Positions 23,526 to 34,556 of a stretch of 64,000 nucleotides of DNA are shown here, piece after piece (within the stretch, counting starts at the first letter, position 1; every line of letters starts with the position of its first letter). The notes beneath the pieces were generated by a model. The model was not told where the DNA came from. It did not search any database and saw nothing but the letters and a program-made list of their open reading frames with translations. The translations under genes were made by a program, and so were the position numbers. The stretch comes from Luidia sarsii (taxonomy: Eukaryota > Echinodermata > Asteroidea > Paxillosida > Luidiidae): positions 17,009,506 to 17,073,505 of the forward strand of contig OX465102.1 of NCBI GenBank assembly GCA_949987565.1, read 5' to 3'.

Positions 23526-23609
23526 TACTCCTGCTATTCTCACCATGAAAAACCTTCAAACTCTCATGATTTAATGTCGTTCTGTTGTCTTGTGCATGGG
23601 CGTCGGCAG

Positions 23610-24095
23610 GGCACGACGGTGCGGGGCCAGATGATTCACATCCCGGAGAGCGACTCCATCCTGTTCCTGGGCTCGCCCAAGGTGGGCAACCTGGAGGAGC
23701 TGACGGGCCGAGGACTGTACCTGGCCGACATTCCCATCCACGACGCCACCCGCGACCTGATCCTGGTCGGCGAGCAGAACAAGGCCCAGGACGGCCTGAA
23801 AAAGCGCATGGACAAGCTGAACGCGCGCATCCTGCAGGCCAGCGACCAGCTGGGCGTGGAGAAGCGCAAGAACGTGGACCTCCTCAACCTCATCTTCCCG
23901 GCCGACGTAGCCGAGAAGCTGTGGGCCGGCGAGACGTTGGCGCCCAGCACCATGGACCACGTCAGCATGCTCTTCTCCGACATCGTCGGCTTCACTGCCA
24001 TCTGCTCCAACTGCACGCCCTTCACCGTCATCGGCATGCTCAACAAGCTGTACACGCAATTCGACGACTTCTGTGGAATCCTAGACATTTACAAG
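23610..24095 (+). CDS. GUCY1A: Soluble guanylate cyclase alpha subunit, exon C (H-NOBA end, signalling helix, cyclase start)
   Basis: This 486-bp exon encodes 162 residues, phase 0 at both ends. Residues 6-57 ([19 protein letters not shown] and [20 protein letters not shown]) finish the H-NOBA domain. Residues 58-92 ([20 protein letters not shown]...) form the coiled-coil signalling helix. From residue 93 ([13 protein letters not shown]) the class III cyclase domain begins; [15 protein letters not shown] at 119-133 carries the first metal-binding Asp (residue 124). Similarity to vertebrate alpha subunits is very high, for example IPIHDATRD and GLKKRMDKL. The acceptor is GTCGGCAG|GG, with a modest pyrimidine tract; the donor is AAG|GTACAT. 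This is the strongest evidence for gene identity in the window. Confidence 0.97.
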
Positions 24096-27000
24096 GTACA
24101 TCGGGTACGGGGTTCTTGTTGGGGTGTGTGTTTGGCGCTAAAGCATTTTACCAGTGAGATCACTATGCAAGCTGGATAGGACATTATCCATTATACGGCA
24201 CTTAACAAGGCAAGGCACTGGACAACAAGCTCTCACATATCCCCATTGTGCCCTATACATGGACAAGGACATGGTACAAAACTGAACTTAAACAACCGAA
24301 CGTCTATTGTAGATATCATTGCTGTAGCCACCTCATATGTACCATTCAAGGCGTATACAGGGCCCAACCAGGTTAAGCAAGGATGAATATGCAAAGAATA
24401 GTCTGGTACCTGTCCCGTGACGTTTCAGTTGAGTCGCTGAAGGGATTGCGGCTCGGTAAAGGGGTGCTTGAAGGGATGGCTGCGTGTTATCCAGCCCTGT
24501 AATGAATAAACTGTTGTGCAGATTCTATATTAGTTAAGGGTAAATCATCGTTTACTCTCTTAGGGCAAGGGATCTTATCCGGTTTGAAAACTAACCCTTA
24601 GTTGGAGACCCCGGCCATTAAAAGATGCAGTCCCTCCCTCGACGGCCAATAAACATTCGTTCGACCCAATAACCATGTGCATGTAGCAATATATCAGTGG
24701 CTCCTCTCCCCTTTGATAGACGCGTCCACCTGTGCCGTTGCGGGCAAAGCTCGTGGCCGTAACAAAGTCACGGGTGCTGTCGATCGGTACGATGGAGAGA
24801 CATGGGTCTTGGGCGTTGCCTTGGGCCACGAAGAAGAGGAGGGCGAGGTTGAAAATCCCCTTCCTGGAAAAAAAAAGAGGAAACAAAAAGAGAGAAAAAA
24901 AAGAAAAATCATTTATTTCTAGTCTGACCGCTGCCCAGTCCCCTCCTATGCCGATTGCGTCTCACCAGCTCCCATCTGATTGATTTGAGAGTGAGTGGGG
25001 GAGGGGGACCAAGTGGGCAGATTGAACTGGATATTATTGTCTTGTCACGAGACACCTGTGTGTGCCTTCGTCGCCTCTGCGTGCACAGCCGGCCGAGAGG
25101 TGGCAGCCGTTGGTAAAAAAAGGCTCCATTGGCGTCATATAGCATGCAAGAAGGAATGGAGGATACAACGCACGGCTCGGTGGGCATTCCCACGCGCAAC
25201 CCTGGTAGAATGTAGATCTCGAGCAAGCATTCTCATTTCCCTTCCTCTTAGCTTAGAAGTTTTTGGATAGAGTACTCTCACACACACACACACCCACCCC
25301 TACACACGTACATATCCTTTGTTCTCGTGTACTAAAAAAAACACTCCCAGAAAAGCCTCATTCAAATCGCTCCCTTTCGAACCAGAATCACTTTCCTCGG
25401 CTGAAATTTCTAGCGAACGTCCCTTATATAATTATAGTTTATATTTGCGACGGATAAACACACCTCGGAAATTCCTCCTTTTTGAGTTAATTCCAAATAA
25501 TCAGTTTCGTGAAAACCTTATGGGGTACCAAAAAAAGTACCCCACAAGGAGCGGCCCGTTGTTCTGAGTACCCACCCATTGATCTGGTACCCCACAACCC
25601 ACCATATGTAAGCCCACACCCCCGCACACAGAAGAACACAGACTTGCAAGTTTTTGGTCGAGAGATGGCCCGGACGTGGCCTTCCTCCTGCCGGCCGGGG
25701 CGGGCCCCGTCGACTGATTGCCTCGGTTCGCCGCTGGGTAACGCGGCCCTGAATCGTGTTACAGCAGCTGCCTTGCCCCTGGCCGCCATCAGATACGCTG
25801 TAAATCTCCCTGCCTCCACCCCCCCCCCTTTCCCTCCCTCCCAAACAGCAGCTCTGACCGGGCGGCGACTTCCACGCGAGTCGTTACAGGCAGAGGCTGC
25901 AGTCGAGCTAATGAAGTCGTGCACCTTTCCAAACGTTACTGGATAGCGTGACACCGTTTGACAGCGCTTAGGGAACCTGTCAGCGTGAAGTTCCCGTTGC
26001 ATTGCTAAGTAGCCACCGGAGCCAAGACTCTTAGCCGGGGATCAGCTGTAATGGTATATCTGTGAATCCAGTCATGGGTAACGTCATTCAGATGGGATTC
26101 TAAAGCGAGACAGTGAGAGAATAACCTGATACTGCGATGCAGTTCTCGGCACGAAGCAAAGCCCAATGCCCTTTGGATAGATTGTCTCGATTGGTAAGAA
26201 GTAGGAGGAAGAATGAGGACGTGCAACGAAGTCCTCACCAACAAGAATCCAACATTGGTTAGAAACTTGGATCAAGTTCAATTTGGTTTTAATCGGAAAC
26301 CGCCCTGCAAATCGACCTTCCGACGCCGGGCAGAGATACTGTTAATGAGATTTGTCCGGTCACTCGGTTCCTCTTCAGAACTCACCCACACTCACTAAAG
26401 TGTACAGGGTGCTACAACAATCCCAATGTCTGACTATAAATCGTGAATGGTATCGAGATAAGGAATGGGGTTGTCTTTGCGTACAGTATGTGCGTGTTTA
26501 GGTATGAAGCGCTCTGAATTGTTACAAATTGATTCGGCCTCCTGTGGACCATTACAGGTATTTTGATAATAATAATCAAAACAATGTTAATCGGTGTTTT
26601 CCTTGTACAACTATTTCACCCTCTCAAAATACACATATCGAACATCTTTAATGAGGGCGTATTTGTTCATCAAGGGTCTTTGCTGGGCGCCACCAGCGTT
26701 TTTTTTTCTCGTGTGCCGGTGCAATAGAAATGTTCAGTCTTATTATGTTAAAGTCGCACAACACCATGAAGGATCGTATTCTCTCATTTATGTTGGATTA
26801 ACCTCGCATCAAGCTACGTCCCGTAGCCTTAGATCTCGAGGGTTTTCCTTAGGATCCAGGGTGTTCCTAGTTGGGCCACTGTCTGGAGTAACTCGACCTT
26901 TACGGATGACTCGGCACTGTCAAGGTGTTTTTTCCAATGCCTTTGGAATGGTAGCTAAGGCTCCTACTACCTAAGGGACAACCTTAACATTGACACCCCA

Positions 27001-27372
27001 CAACTTACGCAACTCTCTCGCCGAGTCCTGCTTGTTGCTTTAGAATTACATACTTTGAATGCGGCACGTTGCTCACTGGCTTCTCAGAGAGGTCCTTTCA
27101 TCGACATGCTCTGAAAAAGTTCCTCCGTAAAAAGAATTTTGGATAAGGTCCAGCAATGCTCGAACTGTGACGTCCAGTCAGTAGTAAAGATCTGTTCTTT
27201 TCTCTTATTGCTGAAATTGGCAGGCTGAAAAGGTCCAGTATGGGTACCGCTTGTGTAAGGTTTCGTCAGATAGTGCTCGAATACGGCACTTTGCACGCAG
27301 TCAGTGTTAAGTACACATATTTTTAAGCGGGAAAATCTGCTCACCTCGCTCCCCTTCTCGCTTGCCCGTCAG
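24096..27372 (+). other. Intron (3.3 kb) with LINE remnant
   Basis: This intron lies between exons C and D, phase 0. It contains short simple repeats (A-rich at 24868-24905, CA-rich at 25275-25310), a GTACCCC-rich patch at 25525-25600, a GC-rich patch at 25660-25880, and the decayed LINE C-terminal fragment at 26829-27032. Nothing else could be assigned. Confidence 0.75.
26829..27032 (-). pseudogene. Decayed retroelement (LINE-type) C-terminal coding fragment
   Basis: Read on the minus strand, the pieces ARELRKLWGVNVKVVP, VVGALATIPKALEK and, after a frame change, ESSVKVELLQTVAQLGT, WILRKTLEI end at a stop (26829-26831). This block (ELRKLWGVKVKVVPIVVGAL...ARILRKVLEI) is, from memory, the C-terminus common to reverse transcriptase-type repeats in many marine invertebrates. 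At least one in-frame stop after KVVP and one frameshift after LEKTP show it is dead. Only about 65 residues remain; no reverse transcriptase motif is visible nearby. Confidence 0.7.
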
Positions 27373-27516
27373 GTGGAGACGATAGGAGATGCGTACTGCG
27401 TGGCTGGCGGCCTGCACCGATCGTCCACTACGCATGCCCAGAGAGTGTCCAAGATGACGCTGAAAATGATGGAGGCTTCGCGCACAGTCAAGTCGCACGA
27501 CGGCAGCCCACTGAAG
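27373..27516 (+). CDS. GUCY1A: Soluble guanylate cyclase alpha subunit, exon D (second metal-binding Asp)
   Basis: This 144-bp exon encodes 48 residues, phase 0 at both ends, beginning [25 protein letters not shown] carries the second metal-binding Asp of class III cyclases (residue 6 here), so the alpha metal site is complete. The remainder ([20 protein letters not shown]) aligns with vertebrate HAVQIALMALKMMELSDEV. The acceptor is CTTGCCCGTCAG and the donor AAG|GTACGA. Joining exon C ...GILDIYK to VETIGDAYC reproduces the invariant family sequence [13 protein letters not shown] without gap. Confidence 0.97.
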
Positions 27517-30056
27517 GTACGATGGCCCCTTCATTCCTTACAATGTCATGATTCGGAAATTGAAATAAATATTGTGTTGGATATGCTTGTCTTCGAGATA
27601 ATTATTCGTAAAAGAACCATTTATTAAACACGATTTTTACGTAAAACATATAGGGTGAAGTACACCTTTTGAATGACACGGATTTCGCTTAATTGTTGAT
27701 TTTGGGATGTTTAAATATGCTTGTTCTTAAAATATTGAGCGTTTTGTTACCTATATATTTCGTGTGACGCCGAAGTAACGGACATTATATTGCCTGATAT
27801 TTGCTCGGATTCGCCCTAATCTCGCAGCATTTTACGTGACGAGGAAAAGTAGGGAAATGGTCGATTTTGAATGTTTCTTACCCCGCAGCGCGTCCATTCG
27901 TCGGCGATACCTGATTTCAATGCCACATCAGTCTATGGAAGCCTCTGGCGATCGGACGTGATCAACTCTGACTTAACTCAGACTTATTGTGTTCTGTCTG
28001 GCCGTCATCAGTGACCCAGTAGATAGGCCAACATTCTCGCCGGCTAAACAAGAATCCCCCGAGGATGGGACTGCTAACCTCGCTAACTGCTAAGATCAAT
28101 CGTTTTACGGCTAATCGACTACTGCTTATAAAAGGCACAAGATGACTTCTTGTCACGATTTAGAACGACGCTGGAGATATTTTTGAGCAGCCAGTTTCAT
28201 AGTAGAATAGGCCCCTTGCTGAAATCGATCTATGCCATCCAGTACTGCTTCAGCTAAGAGGGTTCGTCTTCCACTCGGGATGTAATAACCCCGTTGCATT
28301 GCCTATAGATAGACGGTGATGGTTTTATGCCTCGATCTCATTTCGTTAGTGTACTGCTGACTCAATACGCCTTTCAGCACGGGATCATAACTCAGCCCTC
28401 TGCAGTCTATAGTGGTCAGCCGTATGCCCCCAGGGCGCATTGCACGCGGACGACGGCTAATTCGAGCAGATCGTTCCGCAATCGGGTTTTATTTTACGAT
28501 CGGGAAATGAAACAAGATAATCTCATTGACGTTGTACCTAGCCCGCCCAGTCGTCCTTGCACCCCCCTCCCTCCCTGGTCGAGTGGCGTATAAGTGGCGG
28601 AAATGTTTCATCCCTGTCGGCGACTCGCCTATTTAATTAGCCGATCATTGACGAGAATCACCCGAGAGGTCCTCCCTCCCTCTCCTTCCCCCTCCCCCTC
28701 TTCCTTCCACACGGCGAGCTACCGTCCGCACATCCCAGGGAAGTGCTCACTTCATTTTGATTTGCAGACCACACGAGAAGAGTTCTCTAGGCAACATTAA
28801 TGAAGTGGAAATGACGATAATTTGGACGAGCGCGGAGGTAGCATCCTGAAATAATTGCGGGCGTCATGGCAACCGATGTCAACGATTCGGCGAGCTTAAA
28901 GCTCGCTTCTAATTCATGTCTTGACCACGTTCGTGAATTAATATATTTCTCCCAACAACATGAAACGGAATACTGATTAATATCAAGATGTTTTTTATCA
29001 CGTTCTTGCTGATGGATATTACTCAAGGAAAACGATCTGGGAGAAAATTAAAGATAGTTATGATGGCGTTGCAGTAATAATATAAAGATATATTTAGAAA
29101 AACATTCAAAATGCTCGTTTAGAATTTATAGCTTAAATGACTGTGATAACCGCCAAATCTATTGATTGTACTTTGGTCATCTTTTGTCAAAATATGATTG
29201 ATTTAAATCACTGGTTCAGACAAGATTGTGGGTTAGAAATGTCAATGACAGAGAACAATCATTGTAGTTCCTCCGTTGAAGTTCCTCTAGATTTTTAGTT
29301 GCCTAAACGGCTTCTTATCAGATTTGTGTTCAAAGCTAGTTAGTTTTCATTATTTGAATGATTAGTTTACTCGATGTTTTATTACGCATTATTTTCCTGC
29401 TCACGTCCTTTGATTACGACCTTTTTTTCTGTCAATGTGTACCTCTATTTGGCGTGTGTGCGTTAAACCATTAAGCATTCAAAAAAAAGAAATCCTGCGA
29501 AGGTCTTTCGCTGAATTTGTAATCTGAGAAAGTAGAAAAAGTCAAAAAACCGTCACGGTTTACGCATCGTTCTGTAGTGTAAGAAATAGTTTATTACTCG
29601 CGAGTAATAAAATGTGTGTTGATATAAGGTTTCTCGAGAAGTACAACATCTCAGACCTTAGGATTTCAAAATGAGGAGTATATCCTGACCATCTACAAAC
29701 TGTGTAAATTAGAGGGACATCTGTGGACATCGATGTTTTCCGATCTTCCCAATGTTGTATTGGGCCTTGAAGCCGCGCATAAAAAAAATCCCAACGAGCG
29801 TTTTTGTATGTTGATTTTTGAACTACATTGGAATGCACACGATGTGTTGTATATCTCATTGGTGAAATAGATGATCTGTTTATATGATCGTTTCTCAGCA
29901 TAAGTCATGTGTGCGATTACCAGCACGAAACCTAAAATGGCGTTGATCCAACACGCACTGGGGTATACGTCAAGGTATGTTATAGGGATGGGTGCAGGAA
30001 ATCCCGGTGTGACCCCATCTGAATCGTTTGTGCCGGTCTATTTTGTGCGTGCCCAG
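27517..30056 (+). other. Intron (2.5 kb), no repeats recognised
   Basis: This intron lies between exons D and E, phase 0. It has a CT-rich patch at 28670-28710 and AT-rich sequence at 29030-29650. I see no coding sequence, terminal inverted repeats or SINE motif. The acceptor before exon E (TTTTGTGCGTGCCCAG) is short of pyrimidines. Confidence 0.75.
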
Positions 30057-30211
30057 ATGAGGATAGGCGTGCACACGGGCGCCATTGTTGCTGGAATCGT
30101 GGGCAAGGAGATGCCGCGCTATTGTCTCTTCGGCAGCAACGTCACGCTGGCCAACAAGTTCGAGTCGCACAGTGAGCCTCTGAGGATTAACATCAGCCCC
30201 AGCACGCACGA
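30057..30211 (+). CDS. GUCY1A: Soluble guanylate cyclase alpha subunit, exon E (cyclase core)
   Basis: This 155-bp exon encodes 51 residues and two bases of a Glu codon. [20 protein letters not shown] is followed by [19 protein letters not shown]. Where beta subunits have NTVNLTSR, with the Asn and Arg that stabilise the transition state, this protein has SNVTLANK, i.e. Thr and Lys. This is diagnostic of alpha subunits and implies that a homodimer would be inactive. The donor must be GA|GTAAGT at 30212, since continuing would meet TAA immediately; the split Glu codon is completed by the first G of exon F. Confidence 0.97.
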
Positions 30212-31440
30212 GTAAGTATTAATCAAGGTCTGTATAGCAAAACATGAAACTCAAAAAAACACAAGGCCGCACACATCGTGTAATCCTGCGTACAACATTA
30301 TCGACCCGGTCATGTTTTGGTAGGCGTCTCTCCAAGTCTTATCCTGCGATTTCACACGGGGCGCCGTTCTGACGAATAAAGTAACCCTTCGAAGTGAAAG
30401 GGTGCATGCGATTTTTTCAAGCGATTTCTATTTGCCTTTTTTTGTGGTACAACGCCATTTGTATAATAACCTGCAACCCCAAAGCAGCTTCAGTAACAGG
30501 CAGTGATGAGTATTTCTGCAAGGCTGCATCTGGTAATCACGACTTCTGTTGAACCCATGCGAACATCAGTTTTGATGGAGTTTGAGTGTAACGGCTTTAA
30601 AGCCCCTGCACAACATTGGTCGAGGTCAAAGAATAGCATCCATACGTTGTCTGATCCAACATATGCATGGAATAGCAAACCTGTGAACATTTCAGCTCAG
30701 TCCGCCAACCGAGTCTCGAGAAAATCGTGAAAACCACTTCATTTGTTTTGCGAAAATGCAGCATTCAACGCCATACTGTTCCGAAAAATAGTTTACATCT
30801 CGGTGAGACGTAAACTATTTCTTTTACTCATTTCTCCCAAAATACAACATTTAGGCATACATATTTCAGTGAGAGGTTTCCACCATAACCATCTTCAAAC
30901 TGTATAAGTTTTTATGTAAATCTGTGAACATTTCTGTTTTTCGATCTCACCAATGTTGTGTAGGGGCTTTAAAGGGGAAGTATATACACAGCGTAGAATA
31001 ACATCTGATATGGTGAAGTGACCGGCTATATAGTCGTACGGTGGAGACTGTACGCGCAGTGCTAGTACACGCAGACCTATGCATCCGATTGTGAGCTATT
31101 CCTTTGCTGTGACGAGACATAAATTATGTCAATGCCGAGTGTGCTTTGGCCGTGAAATGTCCCCCATAACATCCTAGAATGAGTGGTCTCTTTGCGTCTC
31201 TCGCGAGGCATTAATTACGGTTGACACGTCCGCTGAATATTAAATTTCAAGACACGGGGGCGTTTATACCGGAGCATACCAGTTAGCCATTTCTTTTCTG
31301 TTCTCTCCTATGGAGCGTTGAAGCGACGGTGGCTCTGCATTTGGGCGGGATAAATTATCTCTTCCCAAATATGAGTTAAAAGCCGTGCGTTGAGCAATCG
31401 GACTAGGTCAATTCCCGTCAGCTCAGCTGGAGAGACAGCA

Positions 31441-31860
31441 ACCTCTACCTCCCTCTCACCACCAGCACTACCACAATCACCACCACTACCACCACCACAA
31501 CGTGCACCACAATCACCACCACTACCACCACCACAACGTGCACCACCATTACCACCACCACCACCACCACCACCGCCACCACCACCACCACCACCACCAC
31601 CACCACCACCGCCACCGCCATCACCACGATTGATGACGACGACGACCACCACCACCACCACCACCACCATCACCACCACCACCACCACCATCACCACCAC
31701 CACCACCACCACCACCACCACCACCACCACCACCACCACCACCACCACCACCACCACCACCACCACCACCACCACCACCACCACCACCACCACCACCACC
31801 ACCACCACCACCACCACCACCACCACCACCACCACCAACACAAACAACACCATCACTACT
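31441..31860 (+). repeat. (CAC)n trinucleotide tract
   Basis: About 420 bp of CAC/ACC triplets are broken by a few variants (CATCAC, CAACGTGCA, GATGACGACGACG near 31629-31645). The longest uninterrupted run is 31692-31837, about 48 units. A short duplicated segment (CCACAACGTGCACCA) occurs twice at about 31495 and 31531. Long open frames over it on both strands are artefacts of triplet periodicity (poly-Thr, Pro or Val). It lies in the last intron of the cyclase gene. Confidence 0.97.
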
Positions 31861-32135
31861 ACGACTTGCGTGTGATTACGCTTTATATTGAAGAGGGAAA
31901 ACAGGACGTGGTCGATACCGGCACGATGGCATTACTCCGGCATAGCCTTTATCGGCGCTCTTCCCGTCCACTTCCACGCGAATACTCATCCAGTTGATAT
32001 ACATGTAAGGCATACAATAATAGTGCACTTAATGAACAACGCTCCTTCATTCGACTTTGTTCTATCGACGTCAGAGAATCGATTCTGCCGGGCTCTGCCG
32101 ATCGCGAGGCTGGGAATGATACAAAGGGCTGCTTC

Positions 32136-33219
32136 TCTCTCTCCCTCTCTACTCTATCTCCCCTTTCTCTCTTTCCCACTCCCCCACCCTCTCTCTCTCT
32201 CTCTTTCCCCTCTCTCCCTCCCTCTTGCTCTCTCTTTCTCTCTCTCGCCGCTCTCTCCCTCTCTCTTCCCCTCTCTCTCTGTCTCATTTCCCCCTCTCTC
32301 TCCATCTCTACTCTCTTTCCCCTCTTTCTCTTTCCCACTCTCCCCCTCTCTCTCTTTCCCTCTCTCTCTCCCTCTTGCTTTCTAGTTCTCCCTATTGCCC
32401 CCTCTCTCCCTCTCTCTTTCCTCTCTCTCTCTCTCCCGTCTCCCCTCTCTCTCCTCTCTCTCCTCCTCTCTCTCCCTCTCGCCCCTCTCTCATCACTCTC
32501 TCTCTTTCCACCTCTCTCCCCTTCTCGCTCTCTCTCCCCGTTCTCCCCCTCTCTCTCCCTCTCGCCCTTTCTCCTCACTCTCTCTTTCCACCTCTCTCTC
32601 CCTCTCGCCCCTCTCTCATCACTCTCTCTCTTTCCACCTCTCTCCCCTTCTCGCTCTCTCTCCCCGTTCTCCCCCTCTCTCTCCCTCTCGCCCTTTCTCC
32701 TCACTCTCTCTTTCCACCTCTCTCTCCCTCTCGCTCCCTGTCCCTTTCTCCCCCCCCCCCTCTCTCTCCCTCTCACCCCTCTCTACTCACTCTCTCTTTA
32801 CATCTCTCTCTCCCTCTCGCTCTCTCTCCCTTTCTCCCCTCTCTCTCTTTCTACCTCTCTCTCCCCCTCTCTCCCCCTCTCTCCCCTCTCTCTCCCCCTC
32901 TCTCCCTCTCGCCCCTCTCTCCTCACTCTCTCTTTCCACCTCTCTCTCCCTCTCGCTCTCTCTCTCCCTTTCTCCCCCTTCTCTCTCCATCTCGCCCCTC
33001 TCGCCCCACTCTCTCTCTTTCCATCTCTTTCTCCCTCTCGCTCTCGCTCCCTTTCTCCCCTCTCTCTCTCTCTCTCTCTTTCTCTCCCTCTCTCTCTCTT
33101 TCTCCCCCCTCTCTCTCTTTCTCCCTCTCTCTCTTTCTCCCTCTCTCACTCCCCCTCTCTCTCTCTTTCTCCCTCTCTCTCCCTTTCTCCCTCTCTCACT
33201 CCCCCTCTCTCTCCCCTTC
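32136..33219 (+). repeat. CT-rich polypyrimidine tract with 126-bp higher-order repeat
   Basis: Nearly 1.1 kb is almost pure C and T, largely CTCTCT and CCCTCTCTC variants. Within it, a 126-bp unit beginning near 32466 is repeated almost exactly from 32592, each carrying CATCACTCTC and CACCTCTCTCCCCTTCTCGC. Long open frames here (Ser/Leu/Pro-rich on plus, Glu/Arg/Gly-rich on minus) follow from composition and are not genes. Such mirror-symmetric pyrimidine tracts can form triplex DNA. Confidence 0.95.
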
Positions 33220-33524
33220 ATTCGAAGGGAGAGATAACCACGTGCGGCCATATTAACCCGCCCACAGGCCAATGGTTGTAACAAGATTACTCGGCCAAAA
33301 GCTCGGTCAATATATTGCCCGTGTGTCAGCAGAACGCTCTTTGGGGTGGAAGAAAAACCCCTTCCCTTTAATATGATTATGATTTCCCAAGTTATATCAA
33401 GCATTATCGGCTCTCCCCCTCAAAAAAAAAAATAGACACTCCCCTTTTATTGCCTGTTGATAATTCGATATTTTTTCCCCCTTTCCCCGTCTTTGCCCTT
33501 TTGCAACCCACTTTCCTCCCGTAG

Positions 33525-33675
33525 GCTCCTGGAGAAGTCCGGACGGTTCTCCTTCACTCCCCGCCCGCGGGAGGCGCTCCCCGCCGGCTTCCCCGAGAGC
33601 ATCCCGGGTACTTGCTACTTCCTGGACGGCTACACGCCGGACCCGGACAGCGAGATTGACCAGAAGCTCTGGTGA
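33525..33675 (+). CDS. GUCY1A: Soluble guanylate cyclase alpha subunit, terminal exon F
   Basis: This final coding exon completes Glu with its first base, then encodes 49 residues and TGA at 33673-33675. LLEKSGRFSFTPRPREALPA and GFPESIPGTCYFLDGY align with the vertebrate alpha end ([27 protein letters not shown]). The tail after this, TPDPDSEIDQKLW, is unique and short. Vertebrate alpha2 ends in a PDZ-binding tail (ETSL), which is absent here. The acceptor is a strong pyrimidine tract ending CCCGTAG. The total in-window protein is about 558 residues; vertebrate alpha1 is about 690, so the N-terminus is the missing part. Confidence 0.95.
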
Positions 33676-33779
33676 AAGCCGTCGCCCCCTCCCCTCCCCA
33701 CACCCCCACACCTCCACACCCTCCCCCCCCACACGTCCCCTGTCGCATTGCAACAACAATGATCATAATCATAATGGTG

Positions 33780-33832
33780 AATAAAGACAAGATGAATAAT
33801 AAAAAGTGGTATATAATAAATAAAGGAATAAA
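33780..33832 (+). terminator. Polyadenylation signal cluster
   Basis: Four AATAAA hexamers lie at 33780-33785, 33815-33820, 33819-33824 and 33827-33832, 105-157 bp after the stop codon of the cyclase alpha gene. A T-rich stretch (GGTTTGGTTTTTTTTTT) follows at about 33855. The 3' UTR would be about 0.12-0.2 kb. The position and clustering suit transcript cleavage near 33845-33860, but no transcript evidence is available. Confidence 0.65.
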
Positions 33833-34556
33833 CTGCAAATGTGCCATGATATTTGGTTTGGTTTTTTTTTTTCAAAAAGGTTATTGTGCTCAGTTTATAT
33901 ATTTTATGGCATTGAAATTTTGGGATTTTTGTTTGTTGCAGTAAGCTTTTAGGGTGTCGACTCGGACTAGGTATATTCATTTCCAACGACCAGTCTTTCC
34001 GCCTCTCCCCTCTTCGACTGCGACTGATTTCGTGACGTGATGAGCGGACGGAACAACACCACGGACGGACACAGATGACGACCTTTCGGATATATTTTTG
34101 TCGGCCCCCCTCCCCTCCCCTCCGCTCCGCTCCCCCGGTCCCTTCTCCTCTCTAATTGAATAAGTAATTCGGTGAGCCTGGGAGCCAGACCAGACGCGTT
34201 CTCCCGCCGTCAGATTTCTGGTTGACGCGGGACGCACGCGGTGGCAGAGGGGAATGGCTTGACGTCTCCTGCCATGTGCCGTGGAACACGTCTCTCGCTG
34301 CATGTACAGAGCGGGGAAAGTGCACCGGCTCGAGAATGAACACGATACCGCCTATCGGGTGACAGCCGGGAACCCAAACAAAAAAACCGCCAGAAAATTC
34401 TGGCTGTGATTCGCTCTCTCTCCCCCCTGCCTCCCAACTCCTTGCACCTCATAGATGATAATGAGCTTGCGTCTAGGAGAATGCACTTCAAGAAAGGGTT
34501 CGCACTAAACGCTGTGCTCGGTGCTTGGAGTTCCACCACTGTGACGTCACCTCGAC

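Larger units (their letters stand above)
10345..23609 (+). other. Large intron (13.3 kb) with repeats
   Basis: This intron lies between exons B and C; phase 0, donor GTAAGC, acceptor GGCAG. Besides the repeats listed separately (14370, 16621, 17911, 18570, 19902, 20150 and 23336 elements), it holds a T/G homopolymer junction at about 21925-21950 and a short (GA)n at 22087-22120. A 306-codon open frame lies on the minus strand at 21817-22737. The stretch 10400-12900 shows nothing I can assign, nor do 14500-16600 (apart from a GC-rich patch near 16010-16330) and 20700-21800. Confidence 0.8.
30212..33524 (+). other. Last intron (3.3 kb) with large microsatellites
   Basis: This intron lies between exons E and F, phase 2. 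Nearly half is simple sequence: the CAC trinucleotide tract at 31441-31860 and the CT tract at 32136-33219, both listed separately. The remainder includes an inverted GTTTACATCTC/GAGACGTAAAC pair at about 30792-30815. The acceptor is pyrimidine-rich (CCACTTTCCTCCCGTAG). Confidence 0.8.

Noticed and set aside
23571..24157. Antisense and alternative frames over exon C
   Set aside because: Shadows of the conserved cyclase exon.
31308..31875. Long open frames (182 and 161 codons) over the CAC tract
   Set aside because: They are produced by triplet periodicity (poly-Val, poly-Thr/Pro) and lie in an intron.
31949..33404. Long Ser/Leu/Pro- and Glu/Arg/Gly-rich open frames over the CT tract
   Set aside because: Pyrimidine-only sequence cannot make stop codons on plus and rarely does on minus; all frames are open, and the amino-acid content follows composition.
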